64,000 bases of DNA from Variovorax terrae (GCF_022809125.1 NZ_JALGBI010000001.1:620001-684000), one strand, 5' to 3'. Counted from the stretch's first letter, positions 1 through 8,445 are shown. Numbers and translations are program-made. Notes: a model not told the origin generated them from the letters alone.

Positions 1-74
1 AAGTGATTGATAAACCTGCTGTATCTGGCTTCGGCGCAGTCCAGCGCATGGCCGGGCTGGAGTCATCGTGAAAT

Positions 75-100
75 GAAAAAAGGCCGGCAAGCCGGCCTTT
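75..100 (-). terminator. Intrinsic terminator of the first Bug gene
   Basis: Read on the minus strand, a perfect 10-bp stem AAAGGCCGGC / GCCGGCCTTT with a 2-nt loop is followed by more T residues. It begins about 20 nt after the stop codon of the gene at 120-1121, so it is well placed to end that transcript. The rest of 1-119 shows no gene. Confidence 0.85.
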
Positions 101-119
101 GGGTCGGGAAGCGCCGGGT

Positions 120-1121
120 TTACTCGGCCTTGATGCCGCGCATCGCGATCACGCCGCCGAGGATGTTGGTGTCGTTCTTGATGCGGTTGGCCAGGCCCTC
201 GGACGAGGTGCCGGCCACCTGCCAGCCCTGCTGGAACAGCTTGGCGCGGACTTCGGGCGAGCGCGCGATTTCGCTGATCAGGCCCGACAGCTTGGCCACG
301 ATCGGCTTGGGCATCGAGGCCGGCGCGGCCGCGGCCGTCCAGATCTCGAGCTGGAAGCCCTGGATGCCGCCTTCGGCCAGGCTGGGCATTTCAGGCACCA
401 GCGGGCTGCGGCCCATGGACGTCACGCCGATGGCCTTGAGCTTGCCGGCGCGCACCTGCGCGGCCGCCAGGGCCGGGGGCAGCAGCGATAGCTGGATCTG
501 GCCGCCGATCATGGCGTTGATCACCTGGGGGTTGCCCGGGTAGGGCACGTGCACCGGGTCGATGTTGGTCTTGGTCTTGAGCAGTTCCATGCCCAGGTGG
601 CCGACCGAGCCCACGCCCACCGAACCGTAGCTCCACTTGGTGCCCGAGTTGCGCGCGGCCAGGAAGAACTCCTGCGTGGTGTTGCCGGGCGCGGTGACCG
701 GCACGGCCAGCACCAGCGGCGCGGTGCCGATCAGGCTGAGCGGCGCCAGGTCCTTCACCGGGTCGTAGGGGGTCTTGGGGTTGAGCAGCTTGGCGATCGT
801 CATGTTGCCGTTGACCATCACGCCGATGGTGTGCTCGTCGGTGGCCTTGGCCACCTGGTCGGCGGCGATGTTGCCGCCGGCACCGATCTTGTTTTCCACG
901 ACCACGGGCTGGCCCAGGGCCTTGCTCAGGGGCTCGGCGATGGTGCGGGCCACCAGGTCGGGCGTGGAGCCGCCGGGGAAGCCCACCAGGATGCGGACCG
1001 GCTTGGTCGGCCAGGGCGCGGACGGGGCGGCCTTGGTGGCCTTCTGGGCAAGGGCGCCCGTGGAAGCCGCGGCGAGGGCGATCAGGAGCGTGGCGTAGCG
1101 GAAGGCGTGACGGCGAAGCAT
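120..1121 (-). CDS. Bug-family (TctC-like) tripartite tricarboxylate transporter substrate-binding protein
   Basis: 333 residues. An N-terminal signal peptide (about residues 1-25, ending ALAQ) is followed by the usual Bug fold: WPTKPVRILVGFPGG near the start, GQPVVVENKIGAGGNIAAD, then a VPYPGNPQVINAMIGGQI segment in the second lobe. Such periplasmic proteins bind small carboxylates or related compounds for TctAB-type permeases. No tctA or tctB is nearby, so it is an orphan receptor; the ligand cannot be read from sequence. The ATG has AAGGA about 6 nt upstream, and a clear terminator follows. Function as a binding protein is secure, substrate unknown. Confidence 0.9.
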   Translation of the reverse strand: MLRRHAFRYATLLIALAAASTGALAQKATKAAPSAPWPTKPVRILVGFPGGSTPDLVARTIAEPLSKALGQPVVVENKIGAGGNIAADQVAKATDEHTIGVMVNGNMTIAKLLNPKTPYDPVKDLAPLSLIGTAPLVLAVPVTAPGNTTQEFFLAARNSGTKWSYGSVGVGSVGHLGMELLKTKTNIDPVHVPYPGNPQVINAMIGGQIQLSLLPPALAAAQVRAGKLKAIGVTSMGRSPLVPEMPSLAEGGIQGFQLEIWTAAAAPASMPKPIVAKLSGLISEIARSPEVRAKLFQQGWQVAGTSSEGLANRIKNDTNILGGVIAMRGIKAE

Positions 1122-1324
1122 GCAATATCCTTGAAAGTTGGCGGCCCGGCAGAGGGCCGGAGGCGGTTGAGGTGAAGACGGCGGCCCGGGGGCCCGCGCC
1201 GCGAAGACAGGTCCGGGCGACGGCCCGGGGCCTTGGCGCCGGATCAGCCTGCAATGCTACCGCGACAACGGGGCCGCAGCATGTGGATGCCCGCAGAAAA
1301 TTGTTTCAGATGTTGCGCGCCGTC

Positions 1325-3115
1325 TCAAGAAAACGCCGGGCCGGGTGACTCCGCCCCGGGGGGCGCCCCAAAGCTGGCGACGCGGATGGTCTTGCGCGCA
1401 TCGGGCTCCATCTGCCGCAGCTCATCCTGCAGGCGGGCCAGCAGCGTCTGCGCGTCCAGCGCGCCGGCCGGCAGCATGGTGATGGCGATGTGGAACTTGA
1501 GGCTGGCGCCACCGGGCAGGATGTCCGACTCGCGCAGGCCGCGCGCCACGGCATGCATCGCGATGTCCTGCGTTTCCTGCAGCGTGGTCGGGCCCTCGAT
1601 CAGCAGCGCGAACTGGTGGTCGCCCACGCGCGCGGCCGTGTCCACGTCGCGCGCCACGGCGCGCAGGCGCGACGCGGCCAGCACCAATGAGCGCTCGGCG
1701 GCCTCGCCGCCATGCTCGCGCAGCAGCGCGCCGTGGTTCGACAGGTTCACCAGCAGCAGGCCGCTCTGGTGGTGGTAGCGCACCGCGCGCACCAGCGCGC
1801 CCTGCAGGCGCAGCAGCAGGATGCGCGCGTGGGCCAGCCCGGTCAGCGGGTCGGTCTGCGACAGCGCGCGCGCGCGGGCCTGCGCTTCGCGGCGCACCGA
1901 CAGCCGCCGATGCAGGCCGTAGAACAGGATCGGCGTCTCGATCGCCGAGCCCAGCGTCAGGCCGTACTCGGTGAGGAAGCCCGACGAGATCAGGCCGAAG
2001 TTGCGCAGCAGCGGGAACATCGCAGCGATCATCACCGGCAGGAAGCCCAGCGCCACCCAGCGCGCGTCGCGGTCGCCCTCGAACACCGACAGCACGATGA
2101 CGGACAGCATCACCAGCATGCTGCCCGTCAGCAGCGTGTTGGTGACGGCAAAGCCCTCGCTGGTGGGGAACAGCACGTCGATCAGGCCCGCGGCCACCAG
2201 CAGGCCCACCAGCGCCAGCACGAAGCGGTCCAGCGCGGGCGAGAACTGCCGCGGCGTGGTCACCGTGCGCACGAACCACATGCCGGTGGCCGCGGCCATC
2301 AGCGGCAGGAAGAACACGCCGGCATTGCTGAGCTGAGGGTAGCCGGGCCACAGGTATTGCGCGGCCACGCCGGTGAAGGCGGCCTGCGCCGCGGCCAGCA
2401 GGGCGACGTAGACGGCATAGCTGCCAAAGCCCGAGTCGCGAAAGGCCAGGGCGTTGGCCGCGGCCAGCACCACCACCAGCGCCGCCAGCCCGAAATAGGC
2501 GCCCAGGAAGAACTGCTCCTTCTCGTGCTGCGTGGTCATGCGGCTGTCGCTGACGATTTGCAGCCCGGCCGAAAACGGCACGCGCGCATGGATGATCTGC
2601 AGGAAGTAGCGGGTGGTTTTCTGCGGCGTGTTCGACAGCGAGAACACCGGGTAGCGCCCGGCCTGCGGCCAGGCCCTGAGCGGCAGGCTGTCGCCGGCCC
2701 GCTGCACCACCCAGTGGCCCTGGTCGTCGCGGTAGTAGAGCGTGGCAAGGTCCACGCCGGCCAGCGGCAGCTCGAGCTGCCAGCGCACCGAGGTGTCTTC
2801 CATCCGCACGTCAAAGCGCAGCCACAGGGCCTTGCCGTCGATCAGGTGGGGCTGGTCCACATGCCGCAGGCGAAAGGGCAGGCGGGCCTGGCGCTGCTCC
2901 AGGGCGTCGATGCCGAGCATGCCGGTTTCGTCGACCCAGAATTCGCTCTCATCCGCGAGGTTGACCAGGGACTGGGTGGCTTCCAGCCGCACCAGCGGCG
3001 GCGCGGGAGACGCTTCCTCGGCGAAGACGGCGGACCATGCCAGCCATAAGCACGCCAGGGCAAGAAGGAAACGGACGAGCCGTCGGGGTGTCGGGAGCGG
3101 GGGCGCTGAGGGCAC
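1325..3115 (-). CDS. 7TMR-DISM sensor protein with a degenerate GGDEF domain
   Basis: 596 residues. A hydrophobic export segment (about 12-32) precedes an extracytoplasmic 7TMR-DISM-type sensing domain (about 40-180), then seven predicted membrane helices (about 200-400), then a cytoplasmic GGDEF-like domain (about 425-570) that opens with SQTDPLTGLAHARI. Where an active diguanylate cyclase has RxGGDEF, this protein has RVGDHQF, so cyclic-di-GMP synthesis is unlikely; it may bind nucleotide or act as a signalling scaffold. The start is GTG with no good ribosome site, so the exact N-terminus is uncertain. It lies downstream of rpoH, with a terminator between. Confidence 0.85.
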   Translation of the reverse strand: MPSAPPLPTPRRLVRFLLALACLWLAWSAVFAEEASPAPPLVRLEATQSLVNLADESEFWVDETGMLGIDALEQRQARLPFRLRHVDQPHLIDGKALWLRFDVRMEDTSVRWQLELPLAGVDLATLYYRDDQGHWVVQRAGDSLPLRAWPQAGRYPVFSLSNTPQKTTRYFLQIIHARVPFSAGLQIVSDSRMTTQHEKEQFFLGAYFGLAALVVVLAAANALAFRDSGFGSYAVYVALLAAAQAAFTGVAAQYLWPGYPQLSNAGVFFLPLMAAATGMWFVRTVTTPRQFSPALDRFVLALVGLLVAAGLIDVLFPTSEGFAVTNTLLTGSMLVMLSVIVLSVFEGDRDARWVALGFLPVMIAAMFPLLRNFGLISSGFLTEYGLTLGSAIETPILFYGLHRRLSVRREAQARARALSQTDPLTGLAHARILLLRLQGALVRAVRYHHQSGLLLVNLSNHGALLREHGGEAAERSLVLAASRLRAVARDVDTAARVGDHQFALLIEGPTTLQETQDIAMHAVARGLRESDILPGGASLKFHIAITMLPAGALDAQTLLARLQDELRQMEPDARKTIRVASFGAPPGAESPGPAFS

Positions 3116-3145
3116 GGACGCTATTGTGCCGGGGGGTGTGCCTGG

Positions 3146-3180
3146 ATGAAAGAAACCCGTCGCGGACTTACCACGACGGG
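3146..3180 (-). terminator. Intrinsic terminator of rpoH
   Basis: On the minus strand a 7-bp stem CCCGTCG / CGACGGG (3174-3180 with 3156-3162) with an 11-nt loop is followed by TTTCTTTCAT. It begins 27 nt after the rpoH stop codon and before the sensor gene at 3115. Confidence 0.7.
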
Positions 3181-3206
3181 CTCCATAAAGTGCCGGCCAG
3201 GCGCAT

Positions 3207-4148
3207 TCAGGCGTATTCGGCCAGCGCCTTCTTCATCTTCTTCATCGCGGCCGCCTCGATCTGGCGGATGCGTTCGGCACTCACGCCGTAGTCGGCGGCC
3301 AGTTCGTGCAGCGTCATGCCGCCCGAACCGTCGTCATTGACCTTGAGCCAGCGTTCTTCCACGATGCGGCGGCTGCGCTCGTCCAGGCCTTCGAGCGCGG
3401 CGGCGATGCCGTCGCTGGCCAGCACGTCGCGCTGGCGCGACTCGATCAGCGCGGTCGGCTCGTGGCGGGCGTCGGCCAGGTAGGCGATCGGGCCGAAGCT
3501 GTCCTCGCCGTCGTCCGACGGGCCGGGATCGAGCGTCACGTCGCCGCCCGACAGGCGGGTTTCCATCTCGATCACTTCCTCGCGCTTGACGTTCAGCGTG
3601 CGCGCCATGAGCTCGATTTCGCGCTCATTGAGGGTGTCGCGGTGGGTGGCGGCGTCTTCCGCGGCGGCATCGGCCTTGAAACCCTGCTTCATCGAGCGCA
3701 GGTTGAAGAACAGCTTGCGCTGGGCCTTGGTGGTGGCCACCTTGACCATGCGCCAGTTCTTCAGGATGTACTCGTGGATTTCGGCCTTGATCCAGTGCAG
3801 CGCGTAGCTGACCAGGCGCACGCCCTGGTCGGGGTCGAAGCGCTTGACGGCCTTCATGAGGCCCACGTTGCCCTCCTGGATCAGGTCACCGTGCGGCAGG
3901 CCATAGCCCAGGTACTGGCGGGACACGGACACGACCAGCCGCAGGTGCGACAGCACCAGCTTCCCGGCCGCTTCCAGGTCGTTGTTTTCCTTGAATTTTC
4001 TGGCGAACTCCTGCTCTTCCTGCAAGGTCAGCAGGGGCAGGCGGTTGGCCACCGAAATATAGGCATCCAGATTGCCGAGCGGGGGCACCACAGCCCACGG
4101 ATTGGCAACGGCAAGTGCGGTGACAGAGGTTCCAGCCTGATGGGTCAT
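3207..4148 (-). CDS. rpoH: RNA polymerase heat-shock sigma factor RpoH (sigma-32)
   Basis: 313 residues from the ATG at 4148, which has AAAGGAA a few bases upstream; an extended start at 4217 would run through the CIRCE operator and is rejected. Sigma-70 regions 2 and 4 are complete: GDLIQEGNVGLMKAVKRFD and LVSYALHWIKAEIHEYI in region 2, and a C-terminal helix-turn-helix (YGVSAERIRQIE) in region 4.2. The diagnostic RpoH box QRKLFFNLR is at residues 143-151. It directs core polymerase to heat-shock promoters. The CIRCE element 30 nt upstream implies repression by HrcA; the slipin gene upstream is on the same strand but 320 nt away. Confidence 0.97.
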   Translation of the reverse strand: MTHQAGTSVTALAVANPWAVVPPLGNLDAYISVANRLPLLTLQEEQEFARKFKENNDLEAAGKLVLSHLRLVVSVSRQYLGYGLPHGDLIQEGNVGLMKAVKRFDPDQGVRLVSYALHWIKAEIHEYILKNWRMVKVATTKAQRKLFFNLRSMKQGFKADAAAEDAATHRDTLNEREIELMARTLNVKREEVIEMETRLSGGDVTLDPGPSDDGEDSFGPIAYLADARHEPTALIESRQRDVLASDGIAAALEGLDERSRRIVEERWLKVNDDGSGGMTLHELAADYGVSAERIRQIEAAAMKKMKKALAEYA

Positions 4149-4469
4149 ACCAGAATTCCTTTCTCTAGAGATCCATGTTAGCACTCCCTTCGATAGAGTG
4201 CTAAATGGAAAGTTCAATCACCTCCATAGCCAGGGTTGTGCCCTGGCCGTGGCCGATGTCGATCTGGAATGTGACTGCGGTCAATCCACCGGTGTTGACC
4301 TTCAAATGATTGATTCTCATGGGATTTTCAAGAGCCCGGGCTCTTCTGCCGGAAGACCCGGCGGGAAGCGGGGCTTGCTGGGCGGCCGGACAGCCGGGTC
4401 CGGTTAGCGCCGCGCCTGCCCCGCAGGCCAGGCCGCGCCCGGGCACCTGGAATGTGAGCCGGCCCTAAC
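4149..4469. other. rpoH upstream region
   Basis: 321 bases with no convincing gene. It holds the CIRCE operator at 4178-4204 and must hold the rpoH promoter. A weak TTGAAC (minus strand, about 4211-4216) lies 16 nt before TATCGA, which falls inside CIRCE, so a repressor bound there could block polymerase. A 39-codon minus-strand frame (4201-4320) ends inside the operator and is not called. Confidence 0.5.
4178..4204 (-). promoter_or_regulatory. CIRCE operator (HrcA binding site) upstream of rpoH
   Basis: Perfect consensus inverted repeat TTAGCACTC-N9-GAGTGCTAA, 27 bp, no mismatch. CIRCE is the binding site of the heat-shock repressor HrcA and usually precedes groES-groEL or grpE. Here it is 30 nt upstream of the rpoH start, which places the positive heat-shock regulator under the negative one. 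hrcA itself is not in this window. Confidence 0.95.
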
Positions 4470-5336
4470 CTAATGCACAGGCTCCGGCACGGCATGGGCG
4501 GTGCCGCCGGTGGTCAGCGCGACGGCGACGGCCGCCGCAGGGTTCATGCTGTCGACCATGGAACTCGGGATCAGGATGGTCGTTCCGCGCTCCTTGGTGG
4601 TCTCGTAGATGATGTTCATGGCGCGCAGCTGCAGCGCGCCCGGCTGGTTGGCATAGATGCGGGCCGCCTCCACGAACTTGCCGGCGATCTCCGCCTCGGC
4701 CGTTCCCAGGATGATGCGGGCCTGCTTCTCGCGCTCGGCCTGGGCCTGGCGCGACATCGCGTCCTGCAGCGCCACCGGGATCGCCACGTCCCGGATCTCG
4801 ACCGAGCTGACCGTCACACCCCATTCGACGGTCTTGCGCCCGATGTCCTCGCACAGCTGGCGGTCGGCCGCCCGGCGGTCGGACAGCAGCGCCGCCAGCA
4901 GCGACGACCCGATCATTTCGCGCAGCGAGGTTTGCGCCACGCGGTCGATGGCCTGCCGGTAGTCCGTGATCGCCAGCGCCGCCTTCTGCGCGTTGTGCAC
5001 GCGCCAGAAGATGATGGCGTCGACGTTCACCGGCACGGTGTCCCGGGTCAGCGCCTGCTCGGCATTGAAGGCAGTGGTCTGGATGCGCTCGTCGATCACG
5101 GCGACCACGTTGTCCACGATCGGGATGATCATGAACAGCCCGGGGCCCTTGACGCCCTGCAGCTTGCCGGCGCGCAGCACCACGAACTTCTGCCAGGTGT
5201 TGGCCATTTTCAGGGACAGCGCGACGAGGGCCGCGGCCACCCCGAAGGCGATGCCCAGGCCCAGCCAGCCCAGGGTGGCGAGCAGTGCGCCGAGGGCGCC
5301 CAGCACGGCGACGATGAAGAGGGTGATCATGTTCAT
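4470..5336 (-). CDS. Slipin (stomatin/prohibitin-like SPFH membrane protein)
   Basis: 288 residues from the ATG at 5336, which has GGAGTG upstream; the longer frame to 5378 lacks such a site. Residues 3-44 form one or two membrane segments, followed by an SPFH/PHB domain (about 45-230) with FVVLRAGKLQGVKGPGLFMIIPIVD and DERIQTT typical of the family, then a charged helical stretch (QAQAEREKQARIILGTAEAEIAGKF) that mediates oligomerisation in relatives. Slipins organise membrane microdomains and often pair with an NfeD-type protease partner; none is adjacent here. Family is clear, precise role unknown. Confidence 0.92.
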   Translation of the reverse strand: MNMITLFIVAVLGALGALLATLGWLGLGIAFGVAAALVALSLKMANTWQKFVVLRAGKLQGVKGPGLFMIIPIVDNVVAVIDERIQTTAFNAEQALTRDTVPVNVDAIIFWRVHNAQKAALAITDYRQAIDRVAQTSLREMIGSSLLAALLSDRRAADRQLCEDIGRKTVEWGVTVSSVEIRDVAIPVALQDAMSRQAQAEREKQARIILGTAEAEIAGKFVEAARIYANQPGALQLRAMNIIYETTKERGTTILIPSSMVDSMNPAAAVAVALTTGGTAHAVPEPVH

Positions 5337-5478
5337 GGCATCACTCCTGTGAACAGGATCAGCATGCCCGCGGCGCAAGGCCGCGTCTGTGCGCTATCGC
5401 ACGCTGGCGGGCCGGCCGCCTGTGCGGCAGAGCCGGCGCGGGAGTAGACTGGTTGGCCGGACTGCCCAGGAGATGTCG

Positions 5479-6186
5479 ATGGCCCCCGCTGCCGATCCGC
5501 GACACAACCGGCTGCTTGCGGCGCTGCCGCCGGCCGAGTGGGCGCGCTGGCAGGCACTGCTGGAGCCTGTGGCGCTGCCGCTGGGCACGGTGCTCTGCGA
5601 ATCCGGCGCCAAGCCGGCGCATGTGTACTTCCCGACCACGGCGATCGTCTCGCTGCTCCATGTGCTGGCCGACGGCGCGTCGGCCGAGATCGCCGTCGTC
5701 GGCAACGAGGGCATGGTCGGCATCTCGCTGTTCATGGGCGGCGGGTCGACCCCCAGCCGCGCGGTGGTGCAAAGCGCCGGCCAGGGCTGGCGCCTGCGGG
5801 CGGGCCTGCTGCTGCAGGAGTTCGAGCAGGCCGGCCCCGTGCTGCATCTGCTGCTGCGCTACACCCAGGCCCTGATCACCCAGATGGCGCAGACCGCCGT
5901 GTGCAACCGCCACCATTCGCTGGACCAGCAGCTTTGCCGCTGGCTGCTGCTGAGCCTGGACCGCCTGCCGTCCAGCGAGCTGGCGATGACGCAGGAACTC
6001 ATCGCCAACATGCTGGGCGTGCGCCGCGAGGGCGTGACCGAGGCGGCCGGCCACCTGCAGGCTGCCGGGCTGATCCGCTACCAGCGCGGCCACATCACCG
6101 TGCTCGACCGGCACGGGCTCGAGCAGCGGACCTGCGAATGCTATGCCGTGGTGAAGAAGGAGTACGACCGCCTGCTGCCGCCGTAG
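5479..6186 (+). CDS. Crp/Fnr-family transcriptional regulator
   Basis: 235 residues from the ATG at 5479, which sits 6 nt after AGGAG; another ATG at 5473 is too close to that site. An N-terminal cyclic-nucleotide-binding-like beta barrel contains EIAVVGNEGMVGISLFMGGG, and a C-terminal winged helix contains MTQELIANMLGVRREGVTEAAGHLQ as recognition region. There is no N-terminal cysteine cluster of the Fnr type, so an oxygen-sensing Fe-S cluster is unlikely. It is divergent from the slipin gene with about 140 nt between, so it could regulate it. Effector and targets unknown. Confidence 0.9.
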   Translation: MAPAADPRHNRLLAALPPAEWARWQALLEPVALPLGTVLCESGAKPAHVYFPTTAIVSLLHVLADGASAEIAVVGNEGMVGISLFMGGGSTPSRAVVQSAGQGWRLRAGLLLQEFEQAGPVLHLLLRYTQALITQMAQTAVCNRHHSLDQQLCRWLLLSLDRLPSSELAMTQELIANMLGVRREGVTEAAGHLQAAGLIRYQRGHITVLDRHGLEQRTCECYAVVKKEYDRLLPP

Positions 6187-6223
6187 CCCGCGCGTGCGGC
6201 GCCTGGGCGTGCGGGGCGTGGGC

Positions 6224-6448
6224 TCACCAGAGCGCCGAGTCGCGCAGGGCGAGGTGCTTGCGGCGCGCCTGTTTGCGGCGGCGCAGCAGGGTGCCGGCCG
6301 CCAGGGCCGCCAGAACCAGGACGGCCAGGGTCCACTCCAGGGTGGACAGATCGCGGCCCAGCAGGGAGGCCATGAGCCAGCCCAGTCCCTGCAGGCCCAA
6401 CCAGATCAGCGCCAGCACCAGGGCGCTTGCCAAAATTCCTCGAAACAT
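6224..6448 (-). CDS. Small two-helix membrane protein, unknown function
   Basis: 74 residues. Two hydrophobic segments (about residues 5-27 and 40-60) are followed by a basic tail (RRRKQARRKHLALRD), the topology of a small inner-membrane protein with both ends in the cytoplasm. I do not recognise the family. It converges on the Crp/Fnr gene with 37 nt between. Support is the membrane pattern and the lack of a competing frame; an AAAGG lies 9 nt before the ATG. It could still be spurious. Confidence 0.55.
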   Translation of the reverse strand: MFRGILASALVLALIWLGLQGLGWLMASLLGRDLSTLEWTLAVLVLAALAAGTLLRRRKQARRKHLALRDSALW

Positions 6449-6620
6449 GCTCCGTGCCTTTCACACAATCGACAGCCCCTCGATGGCCAAGACTGAGCAA
6501 ACGGTCAAAGAGGGCGCGTGATTCTCGCATCCTTGCGCGAGGGGGCCGGGGCGAGGGGACATCGCCGCCCGTGCCGCGCCGCGCAGGCACGGCGCCGAGG
6601 TTGCAGAAGTTAGCGGTGGC

Positions 6621-7085
6621 TTACCAGCGGATGCCAAGCCGGCTGAACAGCTTGCTCAGCACGAACAGCGGCCCCACCCACAGGTATTGCAGGTCCTCGA
6701 AGAAGGACGGCTTCTTGCCCTCGATCTTGTGGCCGATGAACTGGAAGATCCAGGCCACGACGAAGATGGCGAGCGACAGCTTGAAGGCCATCGCGCCCAT
6801 GGCCAGCACCAGGGCCAGCAGCAGGCCCGACCACAGCACCATGGTGACGAGGAACACCACCGACAGCCGGGCGTAGTACACCACGCTGGCCGCGAGGAAG
6901 GCATAGGCCACCCAGGGATGCGCGGCGTACATCATGCCCACGATGCTGAGCATGATGGCCGGGATGGCCACGAAGTGGATCAGCTCGTTGGTCGGGTTGC
7001 GGTGGCTCTCGCCGTAGTGGGCGAGCAGCTGGTCCACCCGGCGTGTGCCGGCGGCGGGGGCGTGGGTGTCGGCGGCGGTCGTCAT
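6621..7085 (-). CDS. Mpo1-like (DUF962) membrane protein
   Basis: 154 residues from the ATG at 7085, which has AGGAG 8 nt upstream; the longer frame to 7196 would overlap cutA and is rejected. Histidines typical of the Mpo1 family are present: LLAHYGESHRNPTNELIHFVAIP near residues 19-45 and FQFIGHKIEGKKPSFFEDLQYLWVGP toward the C-terminus, with four hydrophobic segments between. Yeast Mpo1 is an Fe(II)-dependent dioxygenase that shortens 2-hydroxy fatty acids; bacterial members are mostly uncharacterised. Divergent from cutA, 59 nt apart. Confidence 0.87.
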   Translation of the reverse strand: MTTAADTHAPAAGTRRVDQLLAHYGESHRNPTNELIHFVAIPAIMLSIVGMMYAAHPWVAYAFLAASVVYYARLSVVFLVTMVLWSGLLLALVLAMGAMAFKLSLAIFVVAWIFQFIGHKIEGKKPSFFEDLQYLWVGPLFVLSKLFSRLGIRW

Positions 7086-7144
7086 GGGGCTGTCTCCTGG
7101 GCTGTATTCTTGGAACAATGACCTGATTCTGGAGGTCCGCGGCC

Positions 7145-7486
7145 ATGCAAGACAGTCAAAAATACGACATTTGGAGCGTCGCCACCACCGTGGCAACCCT
7201 TGAGGACGCGCACCGCCTGGCGCGCGAGGTGCTGGCGCAGCAGCTTGCCGCCTGCGCGCAGATCGAGCCGATCGAATCGCTGTACCCCTGGCAGGGGCGG
7301 CTGTGCGAGGAGCGCGAATTCCGGCTCACGTTCAAGACCGCCCCGGCGGCCCGCACGGCGCTGGAGCGCTGGCTGAAGGCGCATCACCCCTACGAGCTGC
7401 CGCAGATCGTTGCTATGAAATACATAGCAGACAAAGACTATGCCGCCTGGACCTTGGCCCAATTGGGGCCGCAATCTGGCGCCTGA
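7145..7486 (+). CDS. cutA: Divalent cation tolerance protein CutA
   Basis: 113 residues, the usual CutA length. Conserved blocks are present: the opening SVATTVATLEDAHRLAREVLAQQLAACAQI, IESLYPWQGRL, EREFRLTFKT, and HPYELPQIV. CutA forms a very stable trimer linked to copper and other divalent cation tolerance, though its molecular role is unsettled. The start has GGAGG about 9 nt upstream. The last 25 codons overlap a copy of the GCTAT/ATAGC repeat (7410-7464); the protein still has a normal-length C-terminus ending DYAAWTLAQLG. Confidence 0.93.
   Translation: MQDSQKYDIWSVATTVATLEDAHRLAREVLAQQLAACAQIEPIESLYPWQGRLCEEREFRLTFKTAPAARTALERWLKAHHPYELPQIVAMKYIADKDYAAWTLAQLGPQSGA
7410..7464 (+). repeat. 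GCTAT/ATAGC dispersed repeat, copy 1 (inside cutA)
   Basis: Starts with the near-palindrome TTGCTATGAAATACATAGCA and continues into GCCGCCTGGACCTTGGCCC and AATT, matching the layout of the copies at 11242, 32891, 41501 and 46563. It encodes residues about 89-107 of CutA in frame. Confidence 0.6.
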
Positions 7487-7550
7487 CAGGCCGCGCCGGG
7501 GCAATGCGGGCAAAATCCTTTCCAGACCCACTGAACGCTTTCATTCCCCC

Positions 7551-8129
7551 ATGCTCAGCACACCCGCCGCCCGCGCTCCCCTGCACACCCGAACCATCAC
7601 CTTCCGCGGCTATGCCCGCGAGGACGGGCTGTGGGATATGGAGGGCGAGCTGCACGACAGCAAGCACTACAGCTACGCCAGCGGCAGCCGCTCCATGCCC
7701 GCGGGCACGCCGATCCACCACATGCACCTGCGCGCGACGGTGGACGACCGCCTCTGCATCCATGACATCGAAACCTCGATGGAGAGCACGCCGTTCGGCG
7801 AATGCCGGTCCGCCGATGCCACCATGAAACGCATGATCGGCCAGACCATGGGCCCCGGCTGGCGCCAGGCGATCGACCGCGCCATCGGCGGCGTGCAGGG
7901 CTGCACCCACCTGCGCGAGCTGCTGTTCAACCTGGCGACGGCGGCCTTCCAGACCATCCCGCATGCGCGCGAGGTGCGGCGCCGCGAGGCCGGGCAGCCG
8001 GCCGTCGAGGGCGGCGATCCGCCGTTCTACATGGGCAAGTGCATGACCTGGGACTTCAACGGCCCGGTGGTGGCGCGCGTGGCGCCGCAATTCGTGGGCT
8101 GGGCAAAGCCGGGGCGCAAGCCTGATTGA
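7551..8129 (+). CDS. DUF2889 family protein
   Basis: 192 residues from the ATG at 7551; the longer frame from 7440 would overlap cutA. The sequence begins with HTRTITFRGYAREDGLWDMEGELHDSK and contains GTPIHHMHLRATVDDRLCIHDIETSM and GCTHLRELLFNLATAAFQTI, the conserved blocks of DUF2889, a family common in Burkholderiales with no established function. It follows cutA by 64 nt in the same direction and may be co-transcribed. The hairpin element at 8185-8382 lies just behind it. Confidence 0.85.
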   Translation: MLSTPAARAPLHTRTITFRGYAREDGLWDMEGELHDSKHYSYASGSRSMPAGTPIHHMHLRATVDDRLCIHDIETSMESTPFGECRSADATMKRMIGQTMGPGWRQAIDRAIGGVQGCTHLRELLFNLATAAFQTIPHAREVRRREAGQPAVEGGDPPFYMGKCMTWDFNGPVVARVAPQFVGWAKPGRKPD

Positions 8130-8184
8130 TTTGCTGCTGCGATAGGCGGGCGCCGTGCCTGTGCCGCACGCCTGTACCGCGCCT

Positions 8185-8382
8185 GCGCCCAAGCGTGCGC
8201 CCAGGCAGCGCGGCCCTCGCCGCAGCCCCCTGCGGGGTGAGCCGCTGCAGTACTCAAAACAGGCGAACCGGATGGGCTCGGGTTTGACAACGGCGGTCCG
8301 TTGAGACCTCGCAGCCTGTTTTTCCGTGCTTCGCGCCTGCGGCTCTGATTGGGCCGCGCGGCCTGGGCGCACGCTTGGGCGC
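8185..8382 (+). repeat. Hairpin element A: 198-nt inverted-repeat unit, possible structured RNA
   Basis: Arms 8185-8216 and 8351-8382 are inverted repeats matching at 31 of 32 positions. The interior holds further possible stems: CCGCAG/CTGCGG (8220-8235), GAGCCGC/GCGGCTC (8239-8245 with 8339-8345), AAAACAGGC/GCCTGTTTT (8256-8264 with 8314-8322, followed by one more T) and CAACGG/CCGTTG (8288-8303). The interior recurs in opposite orientation in element B. It lies downstream and sense to the DUF2889 gene. I do not recognise a named family. Pairing was judged by eye, without folding energies. Confidence 0.75.
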
Positions 8383-8421
8383 GAGAGGAGATGGTGGTCC
8401 GCGAAAGAGCTTGGGAACGCA

Positions 8422-8445
8422 GGGGCGCAGGGGCGCAGGGGCGCA
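8422..8445 (+). repeat. Tandem octamer (GGGGCGCA) x3
   Basis: Three perfect copies of GGGGCGCA lie between hairpin elements A and B. Such short tandem arrays are prone to slippage. No gene is read across it. Confidence 0.85.

Noticed and set aside
1712..3049. A 445-codon plus-strand frame
   Set aside because: Antisense to the 7TM sensor gene, of shadow composition (Gln/Arg/His-rich), without a domain.
4201..4320. 39-codon minus-strand frame ahead of rpoH
   Set aside because: It ends inside the CIRCE operator, has no ribosome site and no recognisable similarity.
8422..8445. Short tandem array considered as a CRISPR remnant
   Set aside because: Units are 8 nt with no spacers, and there are no cas genes in the window.
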